From contig JAEXFD010000030.1 of assembly GCA_023400405.1 (NCBI GenBank), positions 1 to 64,000 of the forward strand: a stretch of 64,000 bases of DNA. Direction: 5' to 3'. Of this stretch, positions 34,505-42,417 are shown piece by piece. Position 1 is the first letter of the stretch, and the number at the start of each line of letters is the position of its first letter. The notes below the pieces were generated by a model. The model did no database searches, had not been told where the DNA came from, and saw nothing but the letters and a program-made list of their open reading frames with translations. Source of the stretch: Pseudomonadota bacterium. GTDB lineage: Bacteria > Pseudomonadota > Alphaproteobacteria > Sphingomonadales > Sphingomonadaceae. The translations under genes were made by a program, and so were the position numbers.

Positions 34505-34520
34505 GCGCATGAATATGCGC
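34505..34520. promoter_or_regulatory. perfect palindrome abutting the Lrp-family start
   Basis: GCGCAT-gaat-ATGCGC, a perfect 6-bp inverted repeat, begins one base upstream of the regulator's ATG in the regulator/ald intergenic region. It would cover the ribosome site of the regulator gene. It could be an autoregulatory operator or an mRNA hairpin. No experimental basis. Confidence 0.35.
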
Positions 34521-34639
34521 CTTTCGGGCCCGATCCGCCAGAACCATGCGACAAGACCCCCGCCGCACGCGCAACTTTGCACGGATTCGCGGGGTCGAGT
34601 TGAGTTAGCATCGCCGCGCCATTTTTGCGGAGAGCTTCC

Positions 34640-35746
34640 ATGCGCGTCGGCGTTCCGAAGGAAATCAAGAATCACGAATATCGCGTCGGTCTGACCCCAG
34701 CTTCGGTCGCCGAGTTGGTCCATGCCGGGCACGAAGTGCTGGTCGAGACCCAGGCCGGCATGGGCATCGATTTCGACGACGCCGCCTATACCGCGGTCGG
34801 CGCCAAGATCGCGCCCGATGCCAAGACCGTGTTCGCCAATTCGGACATGATCGTGAAGGTCAAGGAGCCGCAGCGGCAAGAGATCGCGATGCTCGAGCCG
34901 CGCCATTTGCTGTTCACTTATCTCCACCTCGCCGCCGACAAGCCGCAGGCCGAGGGGCTGATGAAGTCGGGCGCGACCTGCATCGCCTATGAGACGGTGA
35001 CCTCGAACTCGGGCGCCCTGCCCCTGCTCAAGCCGATGAGCGAAGTCGCGGGCCGCATGTCGATCCAGGTCGCCTCGCACTATCTCGAAAAGGAACAGGG
35101 CGGCCGCGGCGAGCTGCTCGGCGGCGTGCCGGGTGTGGCGCCGTGCAAGGTCGCGATCCTGGGCGGCGGCGTCTCCGGCATCAACGCCGCGCAGATGGCG
35201 ACCGGCCAGCGCGCCGACGTGACGATCTACGACATCAGCAACGAGCGGCTGGCCGAGCTCGACATGCATTTCGGCAGCCAGATCAAGACCGCCTATGCCA
35301 GCAAGGCGGCGATCGCCGAGGCGGTGAAGACTTCCCAGGTGGTGATCGGCGCGGTGCTGGTGCCGGGCGCGGCGGCGCCGAAGCTCGTCACCCGCGACAT
35401 GCTCAAGACGATGATGCGCGGCTCGGTGCTGGTCGACATCGCGATCGACCAGGGCGGCTGCTTCGAGACCAGCCGGGCGACCACGCATGACGATCCGGTG
35501 TTCGAGGTGGACGGCGTGATCCATTATTGCGTGGCGAACATGCCAGGCGCGGTGGCACGCACTTCGGCCTTCGCGCTCAACAATGCGACGCTGCCCTTCG
35601 TGCTCAAGCTCGCCAATCTGGGCGCGGAAGGCGCGATGAAGGCGGACCGGCACCTCGCCAACGGCCTCAACGTCTACAAGGGCAAGATCGCGTTCAAGGC
35701 AGTCGCCGACGATCTCGACCTGCCGTACGAGGCCTGGGCGGGCTGA
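34640..35746 (+). CDS. ald: alanine dehydrogenase
   Basis: A 368-residue NAD-dependent enzyme interconverting L-alanine with pyruvate and ammonia. The N-terminus MRVGVPKEIKNHEYRVGLTP is diagnostic. The substrate lysine is in MIVKVKEPQ and the catalytic histidine in LFTYLHLAADK; the NAD-binding glycine motif is ILGGGVSGINAA, and the tail EGAMKADRHLANGLNVYKG is conserved. ATG 34640 has GGAGAG upstream. It is divergent from an Lrp-family gene, probably its regulator. Confidence 0.97.
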   Translation: MRVGVPKEIKNHEYRVGLTPASVAELVHAGHEVLVETQAGMGIDFDDAAYTAVGAKIAPDAKTVFANSDMIVKVKEPQRQEIAMLEPRHLLFTYLHLAADKPQAEGLMKSGATCIAYETVTSNSGALPLLKPMSEVAGRMSIQVASHYLEKEQGGRGELLGGVPGVAPCKVAILGGGVSGINAAQMATGQRADVTIYDISNERLAELDMHFGSQIKTAYASKAAIAEAVKTSQVVIGAVLVPGAAAPKLVTRDMLKTMMRGSVLVDIAIDQGGCFETSRATTHDDPVFEVDGVIHYCVANMPGAVARTSAFALNNATLPFVLKLANLGAEGAMKADRHLANGLNVYKGKIAFKAVADDLDLPYEAWAG

Positions 35747-35754
35747 GGGCCAGA

Positions 35755-35899
35755 TCCTCCCCTGGAGCCTGCGGCTCCGGGGGAGGGGGACCATGCGCAG
35801 CATGGTGGAGGGGGGTCCACGGCAGCGGTGGTAGACCCCTCCAGCACCGCCTTCGGCGGCGGTCCCCCTCCACCGGACGCGCAGCGTCCCGGGGGAGGA
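35755..35899. repeat. long imperfect inverted repeat after ald (second repeat family)
   Basis: Outer arms TCCTCCCC...GGGGGAGGA enclose several nested hairpins: GGAGCC-tgc-GGCTCC, CCATGC-gca-GCATGG and CCGCC-ttc-GGCGG. It is Pu/Py-rich, lacks open frames and differs from the GTCACCCCGG family. It directly follows the ald stop and may act as a terminator or a mobile repetitive element. Confidence 0.6.
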
Positions 35900-35929
35900 A
35901 TTGACTCGAGCGACCTCAGCAATGCCGTT

Positions 35930-36023
35930 CCCCGGCGAAGGCCGGGGTCCAGTATCGGGCCGGTTCTTGAGGTTCCGGCGCTTCTTCGGATGTGCGGCAG
36001 CTGGGCCCCGGCCTTCGGCGGGG
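35930..36023. repeat. bipartite double-hairpin intergenic element, copy 5
   Basis: CCCCGGC-gaag-GCCGGGG (35930-35947) and CCCCGGCC-tt-CGGCGGGG-like (36006-36023) hairpins about 58 bp apart, with GCAGCTGGG before the second, as in copy 3. It sits between the convergent ald and cytochrome c maturation genes. Confidence 0.7.
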
Positions 36024-36037
36024 AGCAGTGATGGCCT

Positions 36038-36688
36038 CTATTTCGCGGGAGGCGCCTGCATGCCTTGCATCCGGGCTACGAGCACTTCGAGGGCGATCAG
36101 GCGCAGCACCATATCGCGGCGATAGCTTGCCTTTTCGGGGGTGAACGCCACTGCCTTTTCCCACCAGGGCAGCGCCTCGGCATATTTGCCGCCGCGGATC
36201 AGGGCGAGGCCGTAGAAGAAGGCCGGCCCGGGATGCTTGGGCGCGATCGCGAAGGCGCGGTCGAAGGCATATTGCGCGGACGGAGAGATTTGATTGCCGT
36301 CATGCTCGGCGAGCGCGGTGCCGAAACCGGTCCACAGCGCCGGTTCGCCCGGCTCCTTGCGCACCGCCCCCTGCCACACCGCCAGCGCGAGATCGGGCTT
36401 GCCCGCGCGGATCATCCCGTCGGCGAGATTGGCATAGCTCCAGGCATAAGTGCCGTATTTGCCGAACATCGCATCGCGCAGGTCGACCAGCCCTTGGTCG
36501 AGCTTGGGACGCTCGGCTTCGGGCGAGACCGGATGGCCCGGGAGGCGCGGACTGCCCTGCCAGGCATAGCCGGCCGCGGCGATCATCAGCGCGGCGGCGG
36601 GAATGCTCCACAGCTTCCACGGATAGCGCAGCAGCGCGAGCAGCAGCCCGGCCGCCACGGCGATTCCGGCGAGCATCGCCCACCCCAT
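36038..36688 (-). CDS. TPR protein of cytochrome c maturation (CcmI C-terminal-like)
   Basis: A 216-residue membrane-anchored protein with two N-terminal hydrophobic segments (about 3-20 and 28-45) and then TPR-like helices: DLRDAMFGKYGTYAWSYANLADGMIRAGKPDLALAVWQGAVRKEPGEPALW and a second pair ending GGKYAEALPWWEKAVAFTPE. This is the apocytochrome-binding region of CcmI/CycH without the long N-terminal part. It is last in the ccm operon and its ATG shares one base with the ccmH stop. It should deliver apocytochrome c to the heme lyase CcmF/CcmH. Confidence 0.85.
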   Translation of the reverse strand: MGWAMLAGIAVAAGLLLALLRYPWKLWSIPAAALMIAAAGYAWQGSPRLPGHPVSPEAERPKLDQGLVDLRDAMFGKYGTYAWSYANLADGMIRAGKPDLALAVWQGAVRKEPGEPALWTGFGTALAEHDGNQISPSAQYAFDRAFAIAPKHPGPAFFYGLALIRGGKYAEALPWWEKAVAFTPEKASYRRDMVLRLIALEVLVARMQGMQAPPAK

Positions 36689-37086
36689 CAGCGCGCCCTC
36701 CTGCGGAACAGCCGCCGCGCGAGCAGCAGCCCGACGACGAGCAGCAGCGCCGGCGCGATCCACAGCGGCGCGGTGACCCAGCTCAGCGGCGGATCATAGG
36801 TGACGTAATCGCCGTAGCGCTGGATGAGATAGGCGCGGATCGTCTCCGCCTTTTCCCCTTTGGCGATCCGCTCGCGCACCAGCGCGCGCATGTCGCCGGC
36901 CATCTCGGCATCCGAATCGGCGATCGACTGGCCCTGGCAGACCAGGCAGCGCAGCGTCTCCATCAGCGCCTTGGCGCGCTCCTCCTGCCCCGGATCGGCG
37001 AGCTGGGTATAGGCGAGCGGGGCCGGCGGGCGGTTCGAGTCGGCATGGACCGGCGTAGCGAGGGTCATCGCCGCCAAAATCCCCAT
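36688..37086 (-). CDS. ccmH: cytochrome c maturation protein CcmH (CycL)
   Basis: A 132-residue thiol-disulfide protein of the heme lyase complex. The redox motif is LRCLVCQGQSIADSDA; a C-terminal helix (APLWIAPALLLVVGLLLA) anchors it with the CxxC in the periplasm. With ATG 37086 the signal peptide MGILAAMTLATPVHA has no basic residue. An in-frame ATG at 37152, inside repeat copy 6, would add 22 residues rich in arginine. Either start is possible. The repeat reaches the base just before ATG 37086, so its insertion seems to have rebuilt this 5' end. Confidence 0.9.
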   Translation of the reverse strand: MGILAAMTLATPVHADSNRPPAPLAYTQLADPGQEERAKALMETLRCLVCQGQSIADSDAEMAGDMRALVRERIAKGEKAETIRAYLIQRYGDYVTYDPPLSWVTAPLWIAPALLLVVGLLLARRLFRRRAR

Positions 37087-37194
37087 CGTCACCCCGGCCT
37101 TGTGCCGGGGTCGACGCCCGCGCCGGGCGATGGACGAGTGAGGGCGCCGCATCGCCCGTCGCACGGTGGCTGCCGGAACAAGTCCGGCATGACG
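37087..37194. repeat. bipartite double-hairpin element inside the ccm operon, copy 6
   Basis: Ends CGTCA (37087) and TGACG (37190-37194). The left core is ACCCCGGC-cttgt-GCCGGGGT and the right core TGCCGGA-acaa-GTCCGGCA. It separates ccmG from ccmH, which in other bacteria are adjacent, and touches the ccmH start codon. Confidence 0.8.
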
Positions 37195-37211
37195 GAAGAG
37201 GGTGCCGCGGC

Positions 37212-37739
37212 TCACTTCGCCGCCTCCAGCTTGCGCAGGATCCCGGGTACGTCGTCCTCGCGGATGTCGCCGATATGTTGGTCGACGATCACCCCGTGCG
37301 AATCGACGATGAAGGTCTCGGGCACGCCCGACGAGCCGAGCGCGATCTGCGAGACGCTTTCCTGGTCGTCGCCGATCCGCGCATAGGGATCGCCGTTCTG
37401 CGCGAGGAAGGTGCGCATCGCCTCGGGCGTGTCGCGGATCGCGATGCCGTCGATCTCCACGCCGGCCGCCTTGAGCTTCATTAGCTGCCGCGCTTCGGCA
37501 ATGCAGGGAATGCACCAGCTCGCGAAGAGATTGAGCAGCCGCGGCTTGCCCTGGCCGAAATCGGCGGTGGCGATGCCGGGCTTGCCAGGGACGAGCGGCT
37601 TCAGCGCCAGCGCGGGCAGCGGCTTGCCGACCATCGCCGAATGGACGAGGCGGTCGGAGGGCTTGAACAGCCCCGCCGCGACGAGCGCGAACACGCCGGC
37701 GAAGAGCAGCAGCGGCAGCCAGATCAGCAGGCGCTTCAT
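37212..37739 (-). CDS. ccmG: cytochrome c maturation thioredoxin CcmG/DsbE
   Basis: A 175-residue membrane-anchored periplasmic thioredoxin. One N-terminal helix (about 5-24), then the thioredoxin fold with WCIPC (about 75-79), the CcmG-specific GVPETFIVD cis-proline region and an acidic GDDQES stretch. It reduces apocytochrome thiols or CcmH before heme attachment. ATG 37739 overlaps the ccmF stop (ATGA). Confidence 0.95.
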   Translation of the reverse strand: MKRLLIWLPLLLFAGVFALVAAGLFKPSDRLVHSAMVGKPLPALALKPLVPGKPGIATADFGQGKPRLLNLFASWCIPCIAEARQLMKLKAAGVEIDGIAIRDTPEAMRTFLAQNGDPYARIGDDQESVSQIALGSSGVPETFIVDSHGVIVDQHIGDIREDDVPGILRKLEAAK

Positions 37740-39667
37740 TCGCCCTCCTCCACGCGCACGCGGCGGCGCAGGCGCACCCGGCCGAGCAATGCGAGCAGCC
37801 CGCCCAGCGCGACCATCCCGCCGCCGGCCCAGATCAGCGTGACGAACGGCTTCCACCACAGCCGCAGCTGCCAGCGCCCCTGCCCGTCCCCGGCGCCGAG
37901 CACGGTGTAGAGCTGGCCGTCCCAGGTCGTGGTGATCGCGGCTTCGTTGGTGTTGGTCGGCGGATTGGCGAAGAAGCGCTGCTGCGGGAACAGGGTGAAC
38001 GGCGCCCCGCCACCGCGCGAAACCTCGAGCCGCGCCTCCATCGCCGACCAGTTCGGCCCGATCGTCGGGCGGATTTCGGCAAGCTTGACGCGATAGGGGC
38101 CAACCTCGACCTGCTGGCCCACCGGCAGCGCTGCGAGCCGCTCGACCTTGAAGGCGCTGTCGCTCGCCATGCCGCCGATGCTCACCGCGATGCCGAGATG
38201 CGCGATGACCATGCCCCAGATGTGGAGCGGGGTGCGGCGCAGCTTGCGGCCGACCAGCGGCAGCACGCTCGCGATGGCGAGGCCCGCGGCGAAGGCGATG
38301 CCGAGCAGCTCGACGACATGCCGGCCACCGCTCAGCGCGAGGGCGGCGACCAGCACCAGTCCCGCCGCCGCACCCGGCCAGGCGAGCTTGCCGAGCAGCG
38401 CGCGCCACTGGTCGCGGCGCCATTTGAGCAGTGGGCCAGCCGCGGTCGCGACGACCAGCGCCAGCGCCACGGGCACGCAGGCCTTGTTGAAGAAGGGCGC
38501 GCCGATCGAGAGCTGCACACCCATCGCCTGGGCGAGCAGCGGATAGAGCGTACCGATGAAGACGACGCCGAGGATCACCGAGAGCAGCAGATTGTTGAGC
38601 ACCAGCGCGCCTTCGCGGCTGACCAGCTCGAAGGTCGAGCCCTGCTTCACCGTGCCCACCCGCGCGCCGAACAAAGCGAGCGCTCCGCCGATATAGATGC
38701 CGAGCAGCGCGAGGATGAAGGTGCCGCGGGTCGGATCGACGGCAAAGGCATGGACGCTGATCAGCACGCCCGAACGGACCAGGAAGGTGCCGATCATCGA
38801 CATCGAGAAGGCGACGACCGCGAGCATCAGCGTCCAGGCACGCAGCCCGTCGCGCGCGGCGAGGACGTTGACCGAGTGGAGCAGCGCGGTCGCGGCGAGC
38901 CAGGGCATCAGCGAGGCGTTCTCGACCGGATCCCAGAACCACCAGCCGCCCCAGCCGAGCTCATAATAGGCCCAATAGCTGCCCGCGGTGATGCCGAGGG
39001 TGAGGAAGATCCAGGCGGCGAGCACCCAGGGCCGCATCGCCCGCGCGAAGGACGGGCCGACGTCGCGCATGAGCAGCGCGCCGACCGCGAAGCTGAACGC
39101 CACCGACAAGCCGACATAGCCGAGATAGAGCGTCGGCGGATGGAAGGCGAGGCCGGGGTCCTGGAGCAGCGGATTGAGGCCGTGCCCGTCGATCGGCGCC
39201 GGATCGAGCCGGACGAACGGGTTCGAGGCGAAGGCGAGGAAGGCATAGAAGCCGAGCGCGATCACCGCCTGGGCGCCGAGCGTGGCGGCCAGCGTGCCGG
39301 CCGCCAGCCGCCGCTCGAACAGCGCCACCGCCGCGCCGGCCACCGCGAGCACAGTGACCCAGAGCAGCATCGAGCCCTCGTGGTTCCCCCAGGCGCCGGC
39401 GATCTTGTAGATCAGCGGCTTCATCGAATGGCTGTTCTCGGCGACGAGCAGCACCGACATGTCGCTGCGCACGAACAGCCAGATCAACGCGCCGAACGCG
39501 GCGAGCACCAGTACGCCCTGCGCCATCGCGACGCTGCGCAGGCCGCGCATCATCATCGCGCCGCCGGGGTTCGCCGCCGCCTTGGCGGCACCCCAGGCAA
39601 GCAGCACCTGCATCAGGGCAAGGGCTGCGGCGAGCCACAGCGCGGCGAGACCGGCTTCGGCGATCAT
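37736..39667 (-). CDS. ccmF: heme lyase subunit CcmF
   Basis: A 643-residue inner-membrane protein with about 14-15 helices. The tryptophan-rich heme-handling motif is GWGGWWFWDPVENASLMPWL, flanked by the family histidines; N-terminal NSHSMKPLIYKIAGAWGNHEGSMLLW is also diagnostic. It attaches heme from holo-CcmE to apocytochrome c together with CcmH/CcmI. ATG 39667 overlaps the ccmE stop. Confidence 0.97.
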   Translation of the reverse strand: MIAEAGLAALWLAAALALMQVLLAWGAAKAAANPGGAMMMRGLRSVAMAQGVLVLAAFGALIWLFVRSDMSVLLVAENSHSMKPLIYKIAGAWGNHEGSMLLWVTVLAVAGAAVALFERRLAAGTLAATLGAQAVIALGFYAFLAFASNPFVRLDPAPIDGHGLNPLLQDPGLAFHPPTLYLGYVGLSVAFSFAVGALLMRDVGPSFARAMRPWVLAAWIFLTLGITAGSYWAYYELGWGGWWFWDPVENASLMPWLAATALLHSVNVLAARDGLRAWTLMLAVVAFSMSMIGTFLVRSGVLISVHAFAVDPTRGTFILALLGIYIGGALALFGARVGTVKQGSTFELVSREGALVLNNLLLSVILGVVFIGTLYPLLAQAMGVQLSIGAPFFNKACVPVALALVVATAAGPLLKWRRDQWRALLGKLAWPGAAAGLVLVAALALSGGRHVVELLGIAFAAGLAIASVLPLVGRKLRRTPLHIWGMVIAHLGIAVSIGGMASDSAFKVERLAALPVGQQVEVGPYRVKLAEIRPTIGPNWSAMEARLEVSRGGGAPFTLFPQQRFFANPPTNTNEAAITTTWDGQLYTVLGAGDGQGRWQLRLWWKPFVTLIWAGGGMVALGGLLALLGRVRLRRRVRVEEGE

Positions 39668-40101
39668 TGCTCGAGCGACTTGGTGACGTGCTGGTTGCCC
39701 GCCGCCTGGGGCGGCATGTAGCGCTCGTCATGCTTGGCGAGGATATTGTCGGCGACGAAGCTGCCATCGGGCTGGAACTTGCCTTCGGCGACCACGCCCG
39801 AGCCTTCCTTGAACAGGTCCGGCGTCACGCCGCGGAATGCGACCGGCACCTTCTTCGCCGTCGTGTCCCGCACGGTGAAGCGGATCGAGACGCCGTCGGC
39901 GCCGCGCCGGAGCGAGCCCTGCTCGACCATCCCGCCGAGCCGGACGTTGCGGCCGAGCGGCAGCGGCTTTCCGATCAGGTCGCCGGGGGCATAGAAGAAC
40001 GCCGCCTGGTCCTTGAGCGCGGACAGCGCGAGCGCCGAGGCGCCGCCCACCGCGCCGAGCGCGAGCAGGCCGAGGACGAGGCGCTGATGCTTGGCCTTCA
40101 T
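39664..40101 (-). CDS. ccmE: heme chaperone CcmE
   Basis: A 145-residue protein with one N-terminal anchor and an OB-fold periplasmic domain. The covalent heme histidine and axial tyrosine are in AKHDERYMPP near residue 125. It carries heme from CcmC to CcmF. Length matches the family. ATG 40101 overlaps the ccmD stop. Confidence 0.96.
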   Translation of the reverse strand: MKAKHQRLVLGLLALGAVGGASALALSALKDQAAFFYAPGDLIGKPLPLGRNVRLGGMVEQGSLRRGADGVSIRFTVRDTTAKKVPVAFRGVTPDLFKEGSGVVAEGKFQPDGSFVADNILAKHDERYMPPQAAGNQHVTKSLEQ

Positions 40102-40229
40102 CGATCGCGCCGCAAGGCTTCGGCCTGCGCCTCGGCGCGGCGCATCGCGATCCAGCTCGCCAGCGCCACCGCGCCGCCGCCGAGCAGCGTCACGCCATAG
40201 GCCGCGGCCACGAAAAGCCAATGGTTCAT
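40098..40229 (-). CDS. ccmD: heme exporter accessory protein CcmD
   Basis: A 43-residue single-helix protein, MNHWLFVAAAYGVTLLGGGA followed by a basic tail (IAMRRAEAQAEALRRDR). Size, topology and its place between ccmC and ccmE, with ATGA overlaps on both sides, identify it. It helps release holo-CcmE. Confidence 0.93.
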   Translation of the reverse strand: MNHWLFVAAAYGVTLLGGGAVALASWIAMRRAEAQAEALRRDR

Positions 40230-40951
40230 GCCGCCGCCATCCGCTTCAAGCGCGCCTCGACCTTCTGCGCCGCGAGCATCGCGCGCATCCGCATCAGCAC
40301 GACGCCGGCGAAGAACAGGGTGAAGCCCGGCAGGGTGAAGAACAGCGGCCAGAGCATCGACTGGTCGATCGTCGAGCTGGTGAGGCCGATGCTCTGCCCC
40401 TGGTGCAGCGTGTTCCACCACACCACCGAATAGCGGATGATCGGCAGCAGCACCGTGCCGGCGACGCCGAACAGCGCGGGCACCCGCCCATCGCCGCCGC
40501 GATCGGCATCGGCGCGGGCGAGCGCGACATAGGCGATATAGACGAAGAACAGCAGCAACATGCTGGTCAGCCGCCCGTCCCATTCCCACCAGGTGCCCCA
40601 GGTCGGCCGGCCCCAGATCGCGCCGGTGACGAGGCACAAAGCGGCGAACAAAGCGCCCACCGGTGCGATCGCGCGCGCCGCGACATGCGCCAGCGGATGG
40701 CGCCAGACGAGATAGGCGAGGCTCGACAGTGCCAGACCCGTCCAGCCGCCCATGCCGAGCCAGGCGGTGGGAACATGGATGTAGAGGATGCGCACGCTCT
40801 CCTTCTGGAGATAGTCGGGCGGCGTCTGCGTAAGCCCCGCCCAGCAGCCGATCGCCGTCAGCGCGACGCCGAGCCACAGCAGGATCGGCGTCAGCGGCCG
40901 CGCAAGCTTGAGGAAGCGCGCGGGATTGGCAAGGGCATGCAAGGCAGGCAC
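40226..40951 (-). CDS. ccmC: heme transporter/handling protein CcmC
   Basis: A 241-residue six-helix membrane protein. The WWD heme motif is WGTWWEWDGRLTSMLLL and the flanking histidines are in YIHVPTAW and TLHQGQSI. It loads heme onto CcmE. It is the first gene of the operon. The listed start is GTG 40951; TTG 40942 (giving MHALANPARF) is equally plausible because neither has a strong ribosome site. ccmA and ccmB, which often precede ccmC, are not here. Confidence 0.95.
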   Translation of the reverse strand: MPALHALANPARFLKLARPLTPILLWLGVALTAIGCWAGLTQTPPDYLQKESVRILYIHVPTAWLGMGGWTGLALSSLAYLVWRHPLAHVAARAIAPVGALFAALCLVTGAIWGRPTWGTWWEWDGRLTSMLLLFFVYIAYVALARADADRGGDGRVPALFGVAGTVLLPIIRYSVVWWNTLHQGQSIGLTSSTIDQSMLWPLFFTLPGFTLFFAGVVLMRMRAMLAAQKVEARLKRMAAA

Positions 40952-41000
40952 GAGCGCGACTTAGCGGGGTTCGCCGGCGGAATCTACGTCCGGGATTTCC

Positions 41001-41864
41001 TCAATGGACCGCGGCGAGATGGCCAAGCTTGTCGGGGTTGCGGGTGACGTAGATGCCGGCGATCCGGCCATCCTCGCCGATCTCCAGCGCCGTCGTCTGG
41101 AGGATGCCGCCGGGCTCGATCGTCACGAATCCCGGCAGGCCGTTGATCAGGCCATAGCGGACGATCCGCGACATCTCCCTGGCGAAGAAGCGGGCGAGCG
41201 AGCCGTGGAGCTTGAGCATGTCTTCGACGCCATGGATCGGCCGCAGCCCGGCACGGACCTTGCCCCCGCCGTCCGACCAGAGCGAGACGTCGGCCGCGAG
41301 CAGGCCGCGCAGCGCGCCCATGTCGCCGCTGCGCGAGGCGGCGAAGAAGGCGGCGGCGATCTCCAGCCCCTTGTCCCGGGGCAGCGCATAGCGCGGCCGC
41401 GCGGCGCGGACATGGGTGCGCGCCCGGCTGGCGAGCTGGCGGCACGCGGCGGAATCGCGCTGGATCGTCTCGGCAATCTCCTCGAAGCCGAGGCCGAACA
41501 CGTCGTGGAGCAGGAAGGCGGCGCGCTCAAGCGGAGAGAGGCGTTCGAGCGCCATCATCAGCGGCAGCGTGACGTCGTCGACCTCATCCTCTTCCTCGAC
41601 GATCGGCTCGGGCAGCCAGGGGCCGACATAGGTCTCGCGCCGCGCGCGGGCGGATTTGAGCTGATCGAGGCAGAGCCGCGTGACCACCCGGCGCAGGAAC
41701 GCCTCGGGCTCGCGCACCGCGGCGCGATCGGTGGCGAGCCAGCGCAGGAACGCGTCCTGCACCACGTCCTCCGCGTCCGCGACCGAGCCGAGCATGCGAT
41801 AGGCGATGCGCGCCAGCCGCGGACGCAGCGGATCGAAGCTCGCCGCTGCGTCCGCGCCGCTCAT
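41001..41864 (-). CDS. ECF41-type sigma factor with SnoaL-like C-terminal domain
   Basis: A 287-residue RNA polymerase sigma factor. Region 2 (YRMLGSVADAEDVVQDAFLRW, 22-42) and region 4 (LSPLERAAFLLHDVFGLGFEEIAETI) are followed by a fused SnoaL/NTF2-like domain (about 165-285). The two conserved motifs of ECF41 extensions, DGGGK (198-202) and NPDKL (276-280), are present; in characterised members this domain modulates activity and replaces a separate anti-sigma factor. It is coupled by ATGA to its partner gene, a carboxymuconolactone decarboxylase family member, and an ECF41-like promoter lies upstream of the pair. Confidence 0.93.
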   Translation of the reverse strand: MSGADAAASFDPLRPRLARIAYRMLGSVADAEDVVQDAFLRWLATDRAAVREPEAFLRRVVTRLCLDQLKSARARRETYVGPWLPEPIVEEEDEVDDVTLPLMMALERLSPLERAAFLLHDVFGLGFEEIAETIQRDSAACRQLASRARTHVRAARPRYALPRDKGLEIAAAFFAASRSGDMGALRGLLAADVSLWSDGGGKVRAGLRPIHGVEDMLKLHGSLARFFAREMSRIVRYGLINGLPGFVTIEPGGILQTTALEIGEDGRIAGIYVTRNPDKLGHLAAVH

Positions 41865-42319
41865 GCCGCGGCGACCTTGGGCGCGGTCTCGTAGAACAGC
41901 TCGAAACCGACCGCGATCCGGTTCCAGCCATTGATCACGTTGACCATCAAGGTGAGCTCCACTTGCTCGGCCGGGCTGAATTCGAAGGCGAATTCCTGAT
42001 AGAGGTCTTCGGGCGCCCGTGCGCTGGATACCAGCGTCATCGCTTCCGTCCAGGCCAGCGCGGCGCGCTCACGCGGCGTGTAGCACGGCGCCTCGCGCCA
42101 GGCGCTGAGCAGGTAGATGCGCTGCTCGCTCTCACCGGCCTTGCGCGCATCGGCGGTGTGCATGTTGAGGCAGTTCGCGCAGCCGTTGATCTGCGAGGCG
42201 CGGATCTTGACCAGCTCGAGCAGCGCTGGCTCGATCGACGGGGCGACCTTCAGCGAAGCGTCGAGCCATGCCTTCATCGGAGCGGGCGCGGCAGCAAAGG
42301 GGTCGAGGCGTTGGGTCAT
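41861..42319 (-). CDS. carboxymuconolactone decarboxylase/AhpD family protein, ECF41 partner
   Basis: A 152-residue alkylhydroperoxidase-like protein. The CxxC redox pair and histidine are in NGCANCLNMHTADA, the AhpD core, followed by LSAWREAPCYTPRERAALAWTEA, typical of the subgroup linked to ECF41 sigma factors. Probably a peroxidase-like or oxidative-stress enzyme; the substrate is unknown. ATG 42319 has GGAGA 8 bases upstream. The ATGA overlap with the sigma gene and the conserved promoter mark it as the main target of that sigma. Confidence 0.92.
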   Translation of the reverse strand: MTQRLDPFAAAPAPMKAWLDASLKVAPSIEPALLELVKIRASQINGCANCLNMHTADARKAGESEQRIYLLSAWREAPCYTPRERAALAWTEAMTLVSSARAPEDLYQEFAFEFSPAEQVELTLMVNVINGWNRIAVGFELFYETAPKVAAA

Positions 42320-42349
42320 CGGTCGTCTCCATTTGAGTGACGACGGCAT

Positions 42350-42377
42350 GACGAGGCAGGGGGTGCCGGATGTGACA
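42350..42377 (-). promoter_or_regulatory. ECF41-type promoter upstream of the sigma operon
   Basis: On the minus strand TGTCACA (42371-42377) and CGTC (42350-42353) are separated by 17 bases. From memory, ECF41 target promoters carry TGTCACA at -35 and CGTC at -10. The start codon of the first gene is about 30 bases downstream, leaving room for a short leader. This implies autoregulation. Confidence 0.75.
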
Positions 42378-42417
42378 TCCGGGCGCAAATTTTTTCGCGA
42401 ACGCGTCCCCCTCCCCC

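Noticed and set aside
35755..36023. Repeated tandem-looking hairpins considered as a CRISPR array
   Set aside because: There are no equal-length direct repeats with unique spacers; the units are palindromic intergenic elements of two families.
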